DNA from: Echinometra lucunter
Lineage: Eukaryota > Echinodermata > Echinoidea > Camarodonta > Echinometridae
Assembly (NCBI GenBank): GCA_029962745.1
Contig: CM057158.1
Span: 1,459,166-1,523,165, forward strand
DNA: 64,000 nt
Direction of reading: 5' to 3'
Shown: positions 1 to 13,000 of the stretch, piece by piece
How the letters are laid out: every line of letters begins with the position of its first letter
Numbering within the stretch: the stretch's first letter is position 1
Position numbers and translations under genes: made by a program
The notes under the pieces: generated by a model
What the model saw: the letters and a program-made list of their open reading frames with translations, nothing else
Told to the model about the DNA's origin: nothing
The model's database searches: none

Positions 1-241
1 GGGAGCGCACTTCGCGTGCTCACTACCGCCCCACTAAAATGAAATCCTTTTGTTGGAAATGAGAGAAAATAAAAATTGAACTGAACTGAAGTTGGAATTT
101 AAGTCGAAAAAATGAAGCTCCGTAACGTGAAGGGGCGGGGGGGGGGGTACCCCGGCTCGGTCGCTACACTCCTTCAGGATTGGTCGCTTCGCTCCTCGCA
201 AAGATTGAGCCCCCCAAATATTTTGGCTCATTACGCCACTG
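1..241. mobile_element. Right end of an hAT-like non-autonomous element (same family as 18985-20268)
   Basis: This stretch is nearly identical in order to 20030-20268: CTCACTACCGCCCCACTAAAA, an A-rich stretch, a G run, GGTACCCCGGCTCGGTCGC, and finally a terminus CATTACGCCACTG at 229-241. The left end lies outside the window, so its target-site duplication cannot be checked. Confidence 0.65.
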
Positions 242-296
242 GTTGCTATATACGCATTCTTTAAAAAATGGATCATTAGAGGGGTTCCATACGTAC

Positions 297-524
297 CTCT
301 ATACCTTTTATAATACCACAACCAATACATGTGCTGCTGCCATCGGCATTGGTCGGGAGTCGAGACACCAAGTTATCCCTCGATGCCGCATTCGTGAGTT
401 CAATCATATAAGATTTGATAATGCCTTCGCCATGGAACTCGACAATAGCCAAGTAACTGTTATCAGGTACGACACTCTGGATGTAGTTCTGGGCTCCCCT
501 GATCATCTTTTCGAAACGCTCACC
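297..524 (-). CDS. CLCA: CLCA-like exon 5: middle of VWA domain
   Basis: Acceptor CTGAATAG precedes GGTGAGCGT. The exon encodes residues 335-410, reading GERFEKMIRGAQNYIQSVVP, then LAIVEFHGEG, ASRDNLVSRLP and SSTCIGCGIIKGIE. This continues the VWA fold directly from exon 4 (a helix, then a strand of type VGIxSFxSxG, then a Thr-containing MIDAS loop). It ends at GAG before GTACGT, phase 0. The next exon is left of the window. It lies only about 55 bases from the end of an hAT-like repeat. Confidence 0.88.
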
Positions 525-1113
525 CTATTCAGAAGGAAAAGAATTAATGAGATTGACTAAAGCTCAAAATCAAAATCAAAATCAAAAGCCAGTGAGATTA
601 GCCATGTCGGTCTCCTGGGTTCTTATACCGGGTGATGTTCGTTATTCCGAAGGTTCGTTATTCCGAAGGTTCGGTATTCTGAAGGTTCGTTATTCCGAAG
701 GTTCGTTATTCCGACAATGAAATAAGGTTCGTTATTCCGAAGGTTCGTTAGTCCGACAATGTAATAAGATTCGTTATTCCGAAGGTTCGTCAATCCGAAA
801 ATGAAATAAGGTTCGTTAGTCCGAAAATGAAATAAGGTTCGTTAGTCTGAAAATGAAATTAACTTCTTATAATAACAAATACGGTGTTTTAATAAAAGAA
901 TAATAGGATATTACGCAATTTGAAAAATGGTAAAGTGTCAGCGGAGGGTGATACATGTGTATATTTTTCGGCAGAGCATTATTATGTTGCATCAAGAAGA
1001 TGGCGTGGATCAAGAATTTTGATTTTATCTGAGCAATTGGCACCTGAGCGAATGGATTTTTAGTGTTGGGGACTGTGTGTGGGTCATCCGTAGCTTACTT
1101 ACCTCCAGACAAG

Positions 1114-1146
<33 letters not shown>

Positions 1147-4100
1147 GGGGGGGGGGGTATTTTATTCTGTGTTTTTTTGAGGGGGGTCAAATGAATTCCA
1201 TTTACCCCTCGCTAGAACTATCTTGACTAAGTCTATATTCACTTTTACTGGACCCAAATTTTGGAACAATCTTAATTTTGATACTAAAGATGCACCTAGT
1301 TTACATTCTTTCAAAAACAGACGTAAGACTTTTCTTTTGGTTTCTTATCAGGAATCTACTTGATTCTTGGTGGGAAATTGAAGATTTTTTTTCTCTCGTC
1401 TCTTCCTTTTTTTTTCTTTGTCTCTCTCTCTCTTCTGTCATAAATCATCATCATGCATAACTTCAGATAAATTTCTTTCATTTTCATTTTTATTTCACCT
1501 TACTTCCACTCATCATACGCAAATCGTATTCTGGGGCACCCAAAGACTGCGCGTGGTTTCTTTTATTTTTTGTAAGCCAGCGGTCTCTGTTTTCGTCCTG
1601 TATGTGTGTGTATTTTGTTTCTGTCCTGTGTGTGTAGGGGTGTGTGTGCGTGTGTGTGTGTGTGTGTGTGTGGATGAAGGTGTGTGCCTCCGTGTGTGTA
1701 TATGTTACTCGATTTGTTTAGCTTTTTCCTTTTGTTCGTCTTTGTATTTATCCCTTTTATAATCCTTTTTTTAATCAATTTTTTTCATCTCTTGTAACTA
1801 TTTAAAAAATAAAAATTTATAAGTACAATTCATATTTTCACACATGTATTTTCTTTTGAGGGGTTTGCACAATACAAGCCTGGCTTTTTTAGCATTCCCC
1901 TCCATTTTCAACGTTTATTTATATGCTTAATTTGCAAAATTTAACTTTGACAATTTCTTATGTAATGATTATGTAATTATTTTGTATGTACAAATTATGT
2001 ATGTTGTACAACCATGTATGTTATTTTGAGTTGAAAATTATGTATCTTATATCTGAGTTGAAAATGGAAAAATAAATGAAATGAAATGAAATGAAATGAA
2101 ATTTATTTCAACAGCTTCTGCTGCTAATAATAATGATAATAACGATAATACTGATGACAGTAGTAATAATAACGATGATGAAACAAAAATATAAATATGA
2201 ATAAGAATGATAATGATGGTAGTGATGGCGATAATACTATCAATCATGATAAAAATGATAACACCTATTATAATTACTGTTTTTATTTCATTATCATTAT
2301 CACGTATATAGATTTCAAGAGGTATTGCATTTCAGTTCGTTTCCCCGGAACAGCATGTGTGTGTGTTGTATGTGCCAGGGTGTGAGGGTGTGTATGTAGA
2401 GGTGCCGTATCGCTTGACTGCAGACGGCGAAGGTCCGGGGTTCGTTCCCCGGCACGGCACTTATGCCCTTGAGCAAGGCATTTTATCTACGTTGGTGTTT
2501 AATCGTATTTTAAATAAGGTGATATTCTATGCATATTGATACCAACTTGTGCATGTTTTGATTTAAAAAAAAATGTGTGTGTGCTGAGGCGATGGGGTTA
2601 GGTTTGTACATAGAACCCCTGAAATCATTGTTTGGATGCATGAAAATCTCACCCCCCCCCCAGAAAAAAAAAGTTTGAGCTCATTTCGTTACAATGGCGA
2701 GGTACTAGGCAAAGCAATAATATCAATAGTTTTAGATAATTATAGCTATGCCATACATGATACTGACTTTGTGAGCCTTTGACATTAGCCTAGTCAGAGG
2801 GGGGGGGGGGGGTATATATACATGCAGAAGAGAAAAGTGACATTGATAAATAGTGAAAGTTATGCTTAACAATGCTCCTCCAGATCCTAATTAATAATTA
2901 AGGTTTCCATCTCATATACAGTGGGCATTGTTTATTTTATACTTGCCATTTATTAATTTGATATACTCTATGAACTGACTTAATATCAATATTTTCTATA
3001 ACTTTACACTGTTGATTTCATAATGATTATGAAATGTGAAAGATCTTTTAAAATTTATTTGCTGTATTGTGGAAATAAATGAAATGAAGTGAAAAATTAC
3101 AATGATGATAACAATAATATTTTCACTAATAATATGATAGTAATAATAATTACTGTTAACTGTTGTTACTATCATCATCATCATTATCATTAGCTTAGGT
3201 CCTGTTGGTACACATGCTGGAACGAAGTCACAATCATAACTGATGCGATCCAAGTTGAAAACATCCCCGATGCTATGGGGGGGGGCGGGGAGGGTAGGGG
3301 CGGACGCAGGGGCCTATGGGGGAAGGGGCGTATGTACGCTCCTGCCCCCTGGCATCCACCATGTCTGAGGACCTGTCTACGCCACTACTCTTGTTTTGCC
3401 CACTTATAAGACATTTAATGCGAAATTAGTATGTATTTCCCCCCGCTCATTCCAAAAAGTTGCCATGCTAGCTACGGATGGCTGTTTTGCCCCCCCCCCA
3501 TCCAAAAAAAGGGATCGACGCCCCTGTTTGTCGTGTTAAACACTCCTTCTATTCTGGTCCAAACACCCCCCCCCCCACCCGCCCCCCGCGCAGACCGACA
3601 TTTTTAAGGTTTACAAGCGGTAAACATTCTAATCGAGAATGGATCTTCGAACACGGACAAAATAATTTGGAAAAATGCATGAAACCTCCCCCCCCCCCCG
3701 CGACATCAGCAGAGCTGGCGACGAGCGGTAAACATAACATCGATTCTTGCATGTATTCAGGATTGTAAATGAACTAGTCCCAAAAGCCTATGATCACCCC
3801 CTTTGAAAGAACCCCGCGTATATGTATACGCCCCTGGTCACGATAGATCAGTCCCCCCCCCCTCCCCCAATAACAACTGAATAGAAATGGTGATTCTCCC
3901 CAACGCCCGTCCCACCCGGCTTTCCCAACTCCGCCACAGATTACTGCATTTTCGGAATAACGAACCTTATTTCATTTTCGGACTAATGAACCTTATTTCA
4001 TTTTCGGAATAACGAACCTTAATTCATTTTCGGAATAACGAACCTTATTTCATTTTCGGAATAACGAACCCTATTTCATTTTCGGATTAACGAGCCTTAT

Positions 4101-6887
4101 TTCAATTTCGGACTATCGAATCTTCGGAATAACGAACCTTATGTCATTTTTGGATTAACGAACCTTATTTCAATTTCGGACTATCGAACCTTCGGAATAA
4201 CGAACCTTAATTCATTTTCGGAATAACGAACCTTATTTCATTTTCGGAATAACGAACCCTATTTCATTTTCGGATTAACGAGCCTTATTTCAATTTCGGA
4301 CTATCGAATCTTCGGAATAACGAACCTTATGTCATTTTTGGATTAGCGAACCTTATTTCAATTTCGGACTATCGAACCTTCGGAATAACGAACATTATTT
4401 CATATTCGGATAAACGAACCTTAGGAATAACGAACATTATTTTATTTTCGGATTAGCGAACATTCGGAATAACGAACCTTATTTCATTTTCTGAATAATG
4501 AACCTTCGGAATAACGAGCTTTATTTCATTTTCGGACTAACGAACCTTCGGAATAAAGAACTTTCGGAATAACTCCACAAATGTTCGGATTAACGAACCC
4601 TTTTTTATTTTTGGACTAACTAACATCTAGGTATACGCAATTTGCATGTTTCGGAATAACGAACCTTCGGAATAACAAACCTTCGGAATAACGAACCTTC
4701 GGAATAACGAGCTGTAACCCTTATACCTTGGTCTTTAGGGACGTCCATTGTGAGAGTAAAGCCCACGCGTATAGACGAAAGGGATCAAATGAAATTAGGG
4801 TGTGCTTAAAAGTGATTTTCATTTCTCACCAACTCACCATCATCAATAAATCGGCCTTCTCATCACATTCCACTGGCCCTGAAGAAAATAGCGAGAGTAA
4901 AGCCCACGCGTATAGACGAAAGGGATCAAATGAAATTAGGGTGTGCTTAAAAGTGATTTTCATTTCTCACCAACTCACCATCATCAATAAATCGGCCTTC
5001 TCATCACATTCCACTGGCCCTGAAGAAAATAGCGAGTGGCCGGTCCAGAACTTCAACCGCGAAACTCGCCATGGCGTATGCGTCCCGTAATAATCTACCC
5101 AAATACAGGACTGGTACGATTTCAAGTGATTTTAGTAAGCTTACGAATTCGCATGCATAAAAATTGCATTTAAATATATCTTATTCAAATTTCAATGTTC
5201 AAGAAGTATTCTTTAGTATTATGCTTTCAACGAAGTAATGAATATAATTTCCATCAAAATCCGGTCATAACATAATGTGTTATGGTTATTCTCAGCTGGT
5301 TACAGTGGCGTACAGTGGGTTTACACATGGGGGGGGGGGGGCACTGAGTGGAAAAATGTGTGCGGGTGTGTGTGTGTTGTGTAATATGTATAATACAAAA
5401 AAAATAATGTTATTTCTATCGTTTCAACAATAATAATAATCTCGAAGCAAGGTGTTTTGGGGACGTGAAACGTTTTTAAATTTGGGAAACTGCTGAATCT
5501 TGCTATACCACCCTGCTTTTAATTTTTGCGCGCGAGCCAAAGATTACAACCTTATTTGGAATGAAAGACGTGCTATTTTTTTTTATCAAAATAAACTGTT
5601 GGATCACTGTAATGATATCTCAATTATGTATCTAGTCACCTCGCTGTCCATGACTCTTTTTGACATGTCCCTGGTCTATTGCTTGCTGCCCGAAACCAAC
5701 CTGTTTCTAAATATTACGAGTATCGAAGCGAGCGAGAAAACACACTCTTTATAATGGTAGAAGTATCCCCTTCATAAAATGACACTGAGCTTATGAGACA
5801 TCTAAATTATTTGTTCGGTCACCCCACTCGCCCAATTCGTTTGCTTTCAAAATACATCAAAAACAATTATTCAACGAGCGAGCGCAGCGAGCGAGGAAAA
5901 ATATATCTGTACTCTTTTTCACCGTACAAGTGTTATTCCGTCATCGAAATGCACTATAGCCCTATAAGATAGATAAATAATCTATTCGATTCAGGTACCT
6001 CGCCCACCGTCTGAATCCGTTCTGTTTTTAAGAGAGAGCAAAGTTAGCGACTTCCATCCCCGACCCACAAAAAATATACATGTATGGATTCATCAGCAAA
6101 ATGCAGATTTTTTTCTTCATATATTTGTGAACCACCTCACTGCCAATATTATGATACTTTCTAAACGCTTCTGAAATATGATGATTGCCGTGCCCGAAAT
6201 CATCTTGTTTCTATCTTTTACGAGCGAGAGTTGCGAGATAGCGAACGAAAAAAAGGGGGATTTTTTTGTATCTTGGTCATTTTCTATTAAAAGTGTATCT
6301 ATTTTTAGATAAACTTGCCCCGCGATTTCTTGGAGTGAAATCCGGATGTGGTTATATTATAACATTCTATGAGTGGAAGAATAGTAGCCTATGACATCAG
6401 ATTGAGACACAAGATGCAAACTTGTGCAACTGTAATGTCATTACACCACAGCATTTAACTGTTTAAGTATCTTAAATGCTGTGATATGATGGTTCAATCA
6501 CTTGGTTAACAGTTCCAGTCTCAGCCTGCATGGCACTAACGTCTTTTGCCAAACATTAATCCACGTTTACCATTATCCACCCAGGTACCGTACCCCATAG
6601 GAAGCGAACGTCAATGCATTGCTAAATGGCGCCTGGCCGGAATGCTCCTCAGGAAGTGGAGATAGTATCAAAAAATGTAATAATCCATAATCTTTAGTAC
6701 AGTCAGTCCATAATCCATCATCCATTAATCCGTTAATCCATATCCATAATCCATAATCCATTAATCCATTAATCCTTAGTTTGGTAGAATGATGAATGAT
6801 GTGTGGAACAGCGATTGAATTCAATGAGCGGGATACCAATGTAAAGCGCTTAGAAACGTATCGTATGAAGCACTATGTAAATGTAAC

Positions 6888-6932
<45 letters not shown>

Positions 6933-6963
6933 CATTACCGTTATCATTATTATCATTATTGAT

Positions 6964-7005
<42 letters not shown>

Positions 7006-10000
7006 TCTTTCCGTATCTTACATCCCATGTCTTTTACTGTTTCAATTTTATATTTGCTTTACATGTGCACACGTAACTATACATACGTCCATAGATCCAC
7101 TGGTATCTAAAACAAGAACAATCCTCAGTGCACCGGCCGGCTGTACTACAGTGAAGTTTGGTAATGTGTTGGTATCCTCTGGCAAGGGAGGGCTGTTTTC
7201 ATACCGAAAATCATCAGATTTCCTCATCACTTCCCAAACGCTTTGATAATCGCACTTCTTATTCTGTAGGTTAGGAGCCTCATAGTTATGGTACGTCGCC
7301 TGCTCTTCTTGGTCGTCACAGAACATGTCGATCTGTACATTTAAAAACCGAAACAATTATTAATGATACTCTTTAATCATTTCATCATGGGTTAGAGCTG
7401 GTAAGATTGCACTTTGAAATATGAACAGTTTTAGTCTTGGCATCATGTAACAGGTACTTCGCCACATTATAGACCCGAACGACTAGTTCCAGGGATAATG
7501 ACCATGGAAAAATACCCTGGCTAAGTATCCCGTGACAAAAAAAAAGTTACCCAGGACAATTATCTCCTGGACAACTGTGTTCCAGAAAATTGCCTGGACA
7601 ATGATCCCCTCTATTTATCCCATAAGAAAATTCTAGGCATTTGATAATATTATTAGTAAATCATCATAATTACCTCCAAGGTGACCGGCTTACTTCGAAC
7701 CATCGGGTAATCGCGTCGGGCCGTGTAATCGCGTAGCCCGACATTTCGTGAAAACAGCCCATTTGATTTGCGAAAGGTCGGGTCTACCATTTGAGAAATG
7801 TGCACCTTAAATCTACGAACGGTCGGGTTCAAAGAGTGAAATTTACCCAACGCTTCATAAAAATAATACAATAAATATACGAATAGTCGTGTCCCCTTGC
7901 GTACAAATAAATACGACAAAAACGGCTTGAATGAAAGTTAACAGTCTATCCACACATCGACAAGTCTCCTCATGACCGCGTTTCTTATCCTCCAATGGAA
8001 CGCGCAAAGCATGATGGGACACGGAGAGGAGTTGATAAAATATTTAGACAGCAACAGAACTTTTCATTTACTCTGTATTCAAGAAACGTGGTTCTTAGAA
8101 AATTCCGTAATGCAAATCCCAAATTATACTTGCCTTTCAAGAAGCAGAGGTGCACAGCGGGGAGGAGGTTGTGCAATATACGTACATAACTCTGTGCATT
8201 ATGAGTATCCAATAATAAGTGTAGAAATAGAGATGCAGTTAATAAATATATATATTCACGATTTAATATTCACAGTAGTCAACTACTACAACCCCTGTAC
8301 AAAAATTGATGATAACATCTTGAACACATTATTGCACTATGTAAAAGACCCGACAAAAGTGGTAATTGTCCGAGACTTCAACGCCCACCATACTCTATGG
8401 GGAAGTAACAAAACAGATAGTAATGGTCGAATGATAGAAGATTTCCTTATGCAACATGATATGGTAGTATTAAACGATGGGTCGGGCACAAGAATGGACC
8501 CCAAAACAGGGAAAACTACCTGCTTAGATCTATCGATCGTTTCATCCCCTTTGGCAAGAAAATGTACATGGAATATCCTACCAGACAAATTTGGAAGCGA
8601 TCACTTTCCCGCTGTCACTGAGATATATGTCGGGAAACGTTCACTGAATCAAGAAACAGATAGGAAGTCTGGAATTAAACGGCCCTTTAAAAGCATGAAA
8701 TGGGAAAAGTTCTCCAAAGCATGTGAGAAAAACTTTAAAGAACATTGGCCTATTACGAATGACCCAATTGAAGTCAATACATTTTACGAGAGATTTATTG
8801 AAAAATTGACAGTTTCCCTTGACGAATCAACCCCTAAAATTAAAGCCTCGAAATATAATCCAATTCCGTGGTGGAGCAAGGAGTGCTCGCTAAAGGTAAA
8901 AGAAAGAAATAAAGCAAAAAATAAAGTCCGCAAACATCTATCTGCCGAGAACCTAAGTCGTTACAAGCAAAAGAAAGCGGAAGCTCAAAGAACTATTAGA
9001 CAAGCCAAAAAGCAGTATTGGCAGTCATACTGCACTAAATTAAACCGTTTCAATCCACTGGCACAAATATGGAGCTTTGTAAAAAGGTTAAACGGTGTCC
9101 CCACTAAAACAACGCAGAATATATGCCTGTATTATTTGGAGAGGACAACGAAACTCTCGTTAGTGAAAAAGAGAAAGCCACTGCATTTGCACATTTATTC
9201 ATCCTTGCCGGAGAACAAAGAAATGTTAACAGAAAAGATAAAGAAATAGATATCAAATTTGATAAACTCCCTCTGAGAGAAACTGGAGCAACGAAATCGG
9301 CCATTAATGAACAGTTCCAAATGACAGAGCTCGAGAGTACCCTGCAGGCCAAGAAACCTTCAGCTCCGGGAGAAGACGGTATATAGGTTATCAGGTCTAT
9401 CAACACCTCCCAGAAATCGCCAAACGCATAATGTTAGCACTGATCAACACAATTTGGGAGACAGGAGAAATTCCAACACCTTGCAAACACTCCATACTCA
9501 TTCCCATACTAAAACGAGATAAGGATCCCTCCAAAACGGGCTCTTATCGACCTATCGCACTCACATCCTGCTTCATCAAAATTGGAGAGCATGGTTAAAA
9601 AACGACTTCAAATGTTTATCGAAAAACACGAATTATTGTTATCCCCTATACAAAACGGATTTCGTAAAGGACGAGGTACTATCGATAACATTGCCCACTT
9701 AGAAAATGAAGTACAAAAAAACCTTAAAGTCAATATTAAAACCCTAGCAGTTTTTATAGATATCAAGAAAGCATTTGATTCTCTATGGACCAAGGGGCTC
9801 CTGGTCAAATTGAGCCAGTTAGGTATCAGAGGTAACATACTCTTATTCCTGAAAAACATACTATCACAACGTACCTTTCAAGTACGAGTGGGGGAACAGC
9901 TCTCATGTGTGATGGAAACTAATAACGGTATACCGCAAGGTATACCCTTAGCCCAGAATTATTTAATCTTATGTTACATGATATCCCTGTCTCATCAACC

Positions 10001-13000
10001 ATACATAATTTGCTATATGCAGACGATTGCGTGATATGGAAATCTGGAAGCAATATTAAAGAGTGCTGCAAAGAAATGCAGGAATATTTGAACTCACTAA
10101 CTGAATGGTTTCTATCGTGGGGACTGTGCATATCTCATGAGAAAACCTCCCCTTTGCTTTTCTCCCACTCCATCCGAGATGAACCCCTCCAGATATCCCT
10201 AGGGGACAATATCCTTACCCCTCGGAAAGAACATAAATATCTTGGCGTTATTTTCGACACAAGATTAACCTGGAAGCCCCACATACAAGATATAGTGCAG
10301 AGGTGCAAAAAAAGAATAAACATACTGAAATGCCTATCTCATGCCAACTTCTGTAGTAATGTTCAAGAATTGCTTCACGTATATAGAGCAATTATACGCT
10401 CTATAATGGATTATGCTTGTGAAGCATATGATTCGGGAACAACAAATGTGAAGAACATCCTTAACTCATGTCAGTATCAGGCCCTTTTAATCTGTGCAGG
10501 AGCAAAAAAAAAGGAACCTCCCTTAGAACCCTACAGGTGGAATTAGGAGAAATGCCCCTAGACCTCCGTCGTGAAATGCTTAGTATAAGACTGAAAAAGC
10601 GTATAGATAGCATCCCAAACCATCCCATGAAATTAGACCTCCAAGAATGCTGGCAATTTAATTTCTACACAGACCAAAACACTAGAAAACCTTTCGGACA
10701 AAGAATCTCAAAATTACCAGACGCTCTTCAGTATGGTATGGAAGAGATCTGCACTTACACCAATATACCCTATTGGCATTATGAGTTTCCTCTAGTATCT
10801 ATGGAAGTTAGCAACTTTATCTCAAAATGTGACAATGTCTTGTACCAAAAGCAAATAAGTCTTGAAATAATCCACCAGAAATGGGACAATTTTCTACAAA
10901 TTTTTACAGATGGCTCGAAATGCCCAGACACAGGAAAAGCAGCTGCAGCATTTCATGTACCGTACTACAAGTACACAGAAGCTAAAAGACTACAAAATTA
11001 CACCTCTTCATACAGAGCAGAACTAGCAGCCATCATCCTTGCTTTGAACTGGTTAAATCAATTACCTGGTCTTTACGCAGGAGCAACTATTTTTTGTGAC
11101 TCGCTCAGTGCTTTACAGGCCATCAAAAGTACAAAAGAAGAAAACTTTATTACAATCAGAAATGGCAAAGAAGATGGGACGAAACTAGCTCTCCACTAAA
11201 AGACATTCAAAAATCAGTCTTGAAGACATTCAAATGTACCTTACATCACAGAAATAGTGAATCAATTTTACATTGCCTACGAATGGGCAATATTGACCTA
11301 AATGAGAACCAGCTACTGCTGAACAAACATGAAACAGGTTCATGCAACAACTGCGGAGTTCTAGAAACAACGTCCCACTTCTTGACCAAATGTCCCAAAT
11401 ATTTAATTGAGAGGACAATGCTATTAGTGGAAACTAATCAGCTGGAAGAAAGTGATATAATAAGATTACTCAACTCATCAGAGTATTCTCATCAAAAAGC
11501 CCTAGTGTCCTTCGTAAGAAGGACACAGATTAACCTACACTAAGATACACAGTTATATAGCAAACCATGATGTGAGAGCTGCGGACGTAAATAATTTTCC
11601 TCATTCAGGTACGTTCAGCTTAGCCATACATTATAATCAGGTGTCTAAACTTGTACGATAAGACGTATGATAAATATTATGTTATATTGATTATACTTGG
11701 ACATATATATTTCGATAAGCAGTATTATGTATGATACAATTATGACATTAAGGAGAGTAGAGGGAAATTCGCAGGAGAAAATTCTAATTGATCCAAAATT
11801 CGAACAATATGTTCCAACTTCAACTTCATTATTGTTTAACGAGCAACTCTAACATTCATTATTATTATTTGATGTAATTAGAAATTTATGTAACTATGAA
11901 GTCTTCTTTTATATTCCATAAGCGATGGATTACTTAGATAAACTTTATTTATAACGTGCCCTGTGAAAAAAGGGAGCGAGAGAGAGATCAAGGAGAGGGA
12001 GAGAGAGAAAAGAAAAAAAATAAAAACAAAGGGAAAACAAGAGAAAAAGAAAGGGAATAGAGTAGAAAGAGAATAGCAGAAAAGAGTATGAGAATGGGGG
12101 AAAAGGAGAGAGAAAGACAATTTAAAAAAAAAAGAACAGTGATATATATAAATAAATGAAAGAAAGATAAACGCGTGGAATAATGAACGAATTCGTAGAT
12201 GAACCATACGATTAATATTGTGTAGTCATAGAGTTAAATGCCAAATGTGTCTAATTATATTATTTTTAGGCTCACCTTTACTAACAACATTGCACTTCTA
12301 CGACCCGAAAACCCAGAATGTCTGTTAACGATTTGATTAATTATGAACTCCTATTCCCTTCAATTTCTATGCTGTTTATATGTCGGTCGGTCGGAGAATT
12401 CCAAAATGACAGGTCTCACACGGATCGTGTCTGGTATTGGAGGGGCCTAGGCTGGCATGCGCGCGCAATCAGCTGAGAAGCCTGTTCCATGTACCGAACC
12501 GGGCTGGCCAGAAAATACGATAAAAACAGACACATGATCTGCGATGATCACCCGTCATGAATCTCCCATAAAATTGCTCAGAATAAAAAAAAATAAACTA
12601 TCGGTATTTATATAATTCCAATGCAAATTAAACCTCAAACGATATTTTCTAAACTGGCGTAAATATTCAATACTGAATGACAAGCGCCGTTAAACCAAAA
12701 CAACAACAACAACAACAACAAAGTCAGGATTTTTAGGAAAAGTTAAGAGGTGAGTACAGTTTAAATTTCGCTGATTTGTCAAACAATGCAATTTATTCAT
12801 AATAAGTTCTACCATTGTGGCGAATATGCGTTAATTTCTATACATTTTCAAAGAGCTGTCCTGAGTTGTATGTCATGACATTATGTGCAAAAAACTCGCG
12901 AACTTTGTAATTTTTTTCATCGTCGGCAGTTCATGTTACAGCTGCATTGTACTAAGCACCCTGTCACCACGCAACAACTTGCCCAGACTTTCGGGCGGAT

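Larger units (their letters stand above)
630..4719. mobile_element. 4.1-kb element with tandem-array inverted termini and 8-bp target duplication CTTATACC
   Basis: The left terminus (633-865) is an array of the word GGTTCGTTATTCCGAA, spaced in part by AATGAAATAA. The right terminus (3950-4712) is the same array in reverse complement (TTCGGAATAACGAACC). The outer edges are flanked by CTTATACC at 622-629 and again at 4720-4727, as expected of an 8-bp target-site duplication. The interior has no convincing transposase; it holds a SINE, a LINE tail, microsatellites and G runs. Eight-base duplications fit hAT or P-type transposons, but the termini resemble no family I can name. Confidence 0.6.

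Noticed and set aside
3340..3380. CTGTCTACGCCACTA as a right end of an hAT-like element
   Set aside because: It lacks the full terminal CACTG, and no left end with a matching 8-bp duplication was found.
4930..5035. Exon-like segment on the minus strand in the 141-bp repeat (TTTTCTTCAG acceptor, GTGAGT donor, about 50 bases)
   Set aside because: CLCA exons 4 and 5 already join in phase with no residues missing from the VWA domain, so no exon is needed here. The site is probably chance.
4728..5090. 120-codon open frame across the 141-bp duplication
   Set aside because: It is open only because the repeat unit is a multiple of three. It has no domain, signal or splice context.
6573..6839. Minus-strand frame of 88 codons
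   Set aside because: It spans the degenerate TCCATAATCC array and shows no conserved domain.
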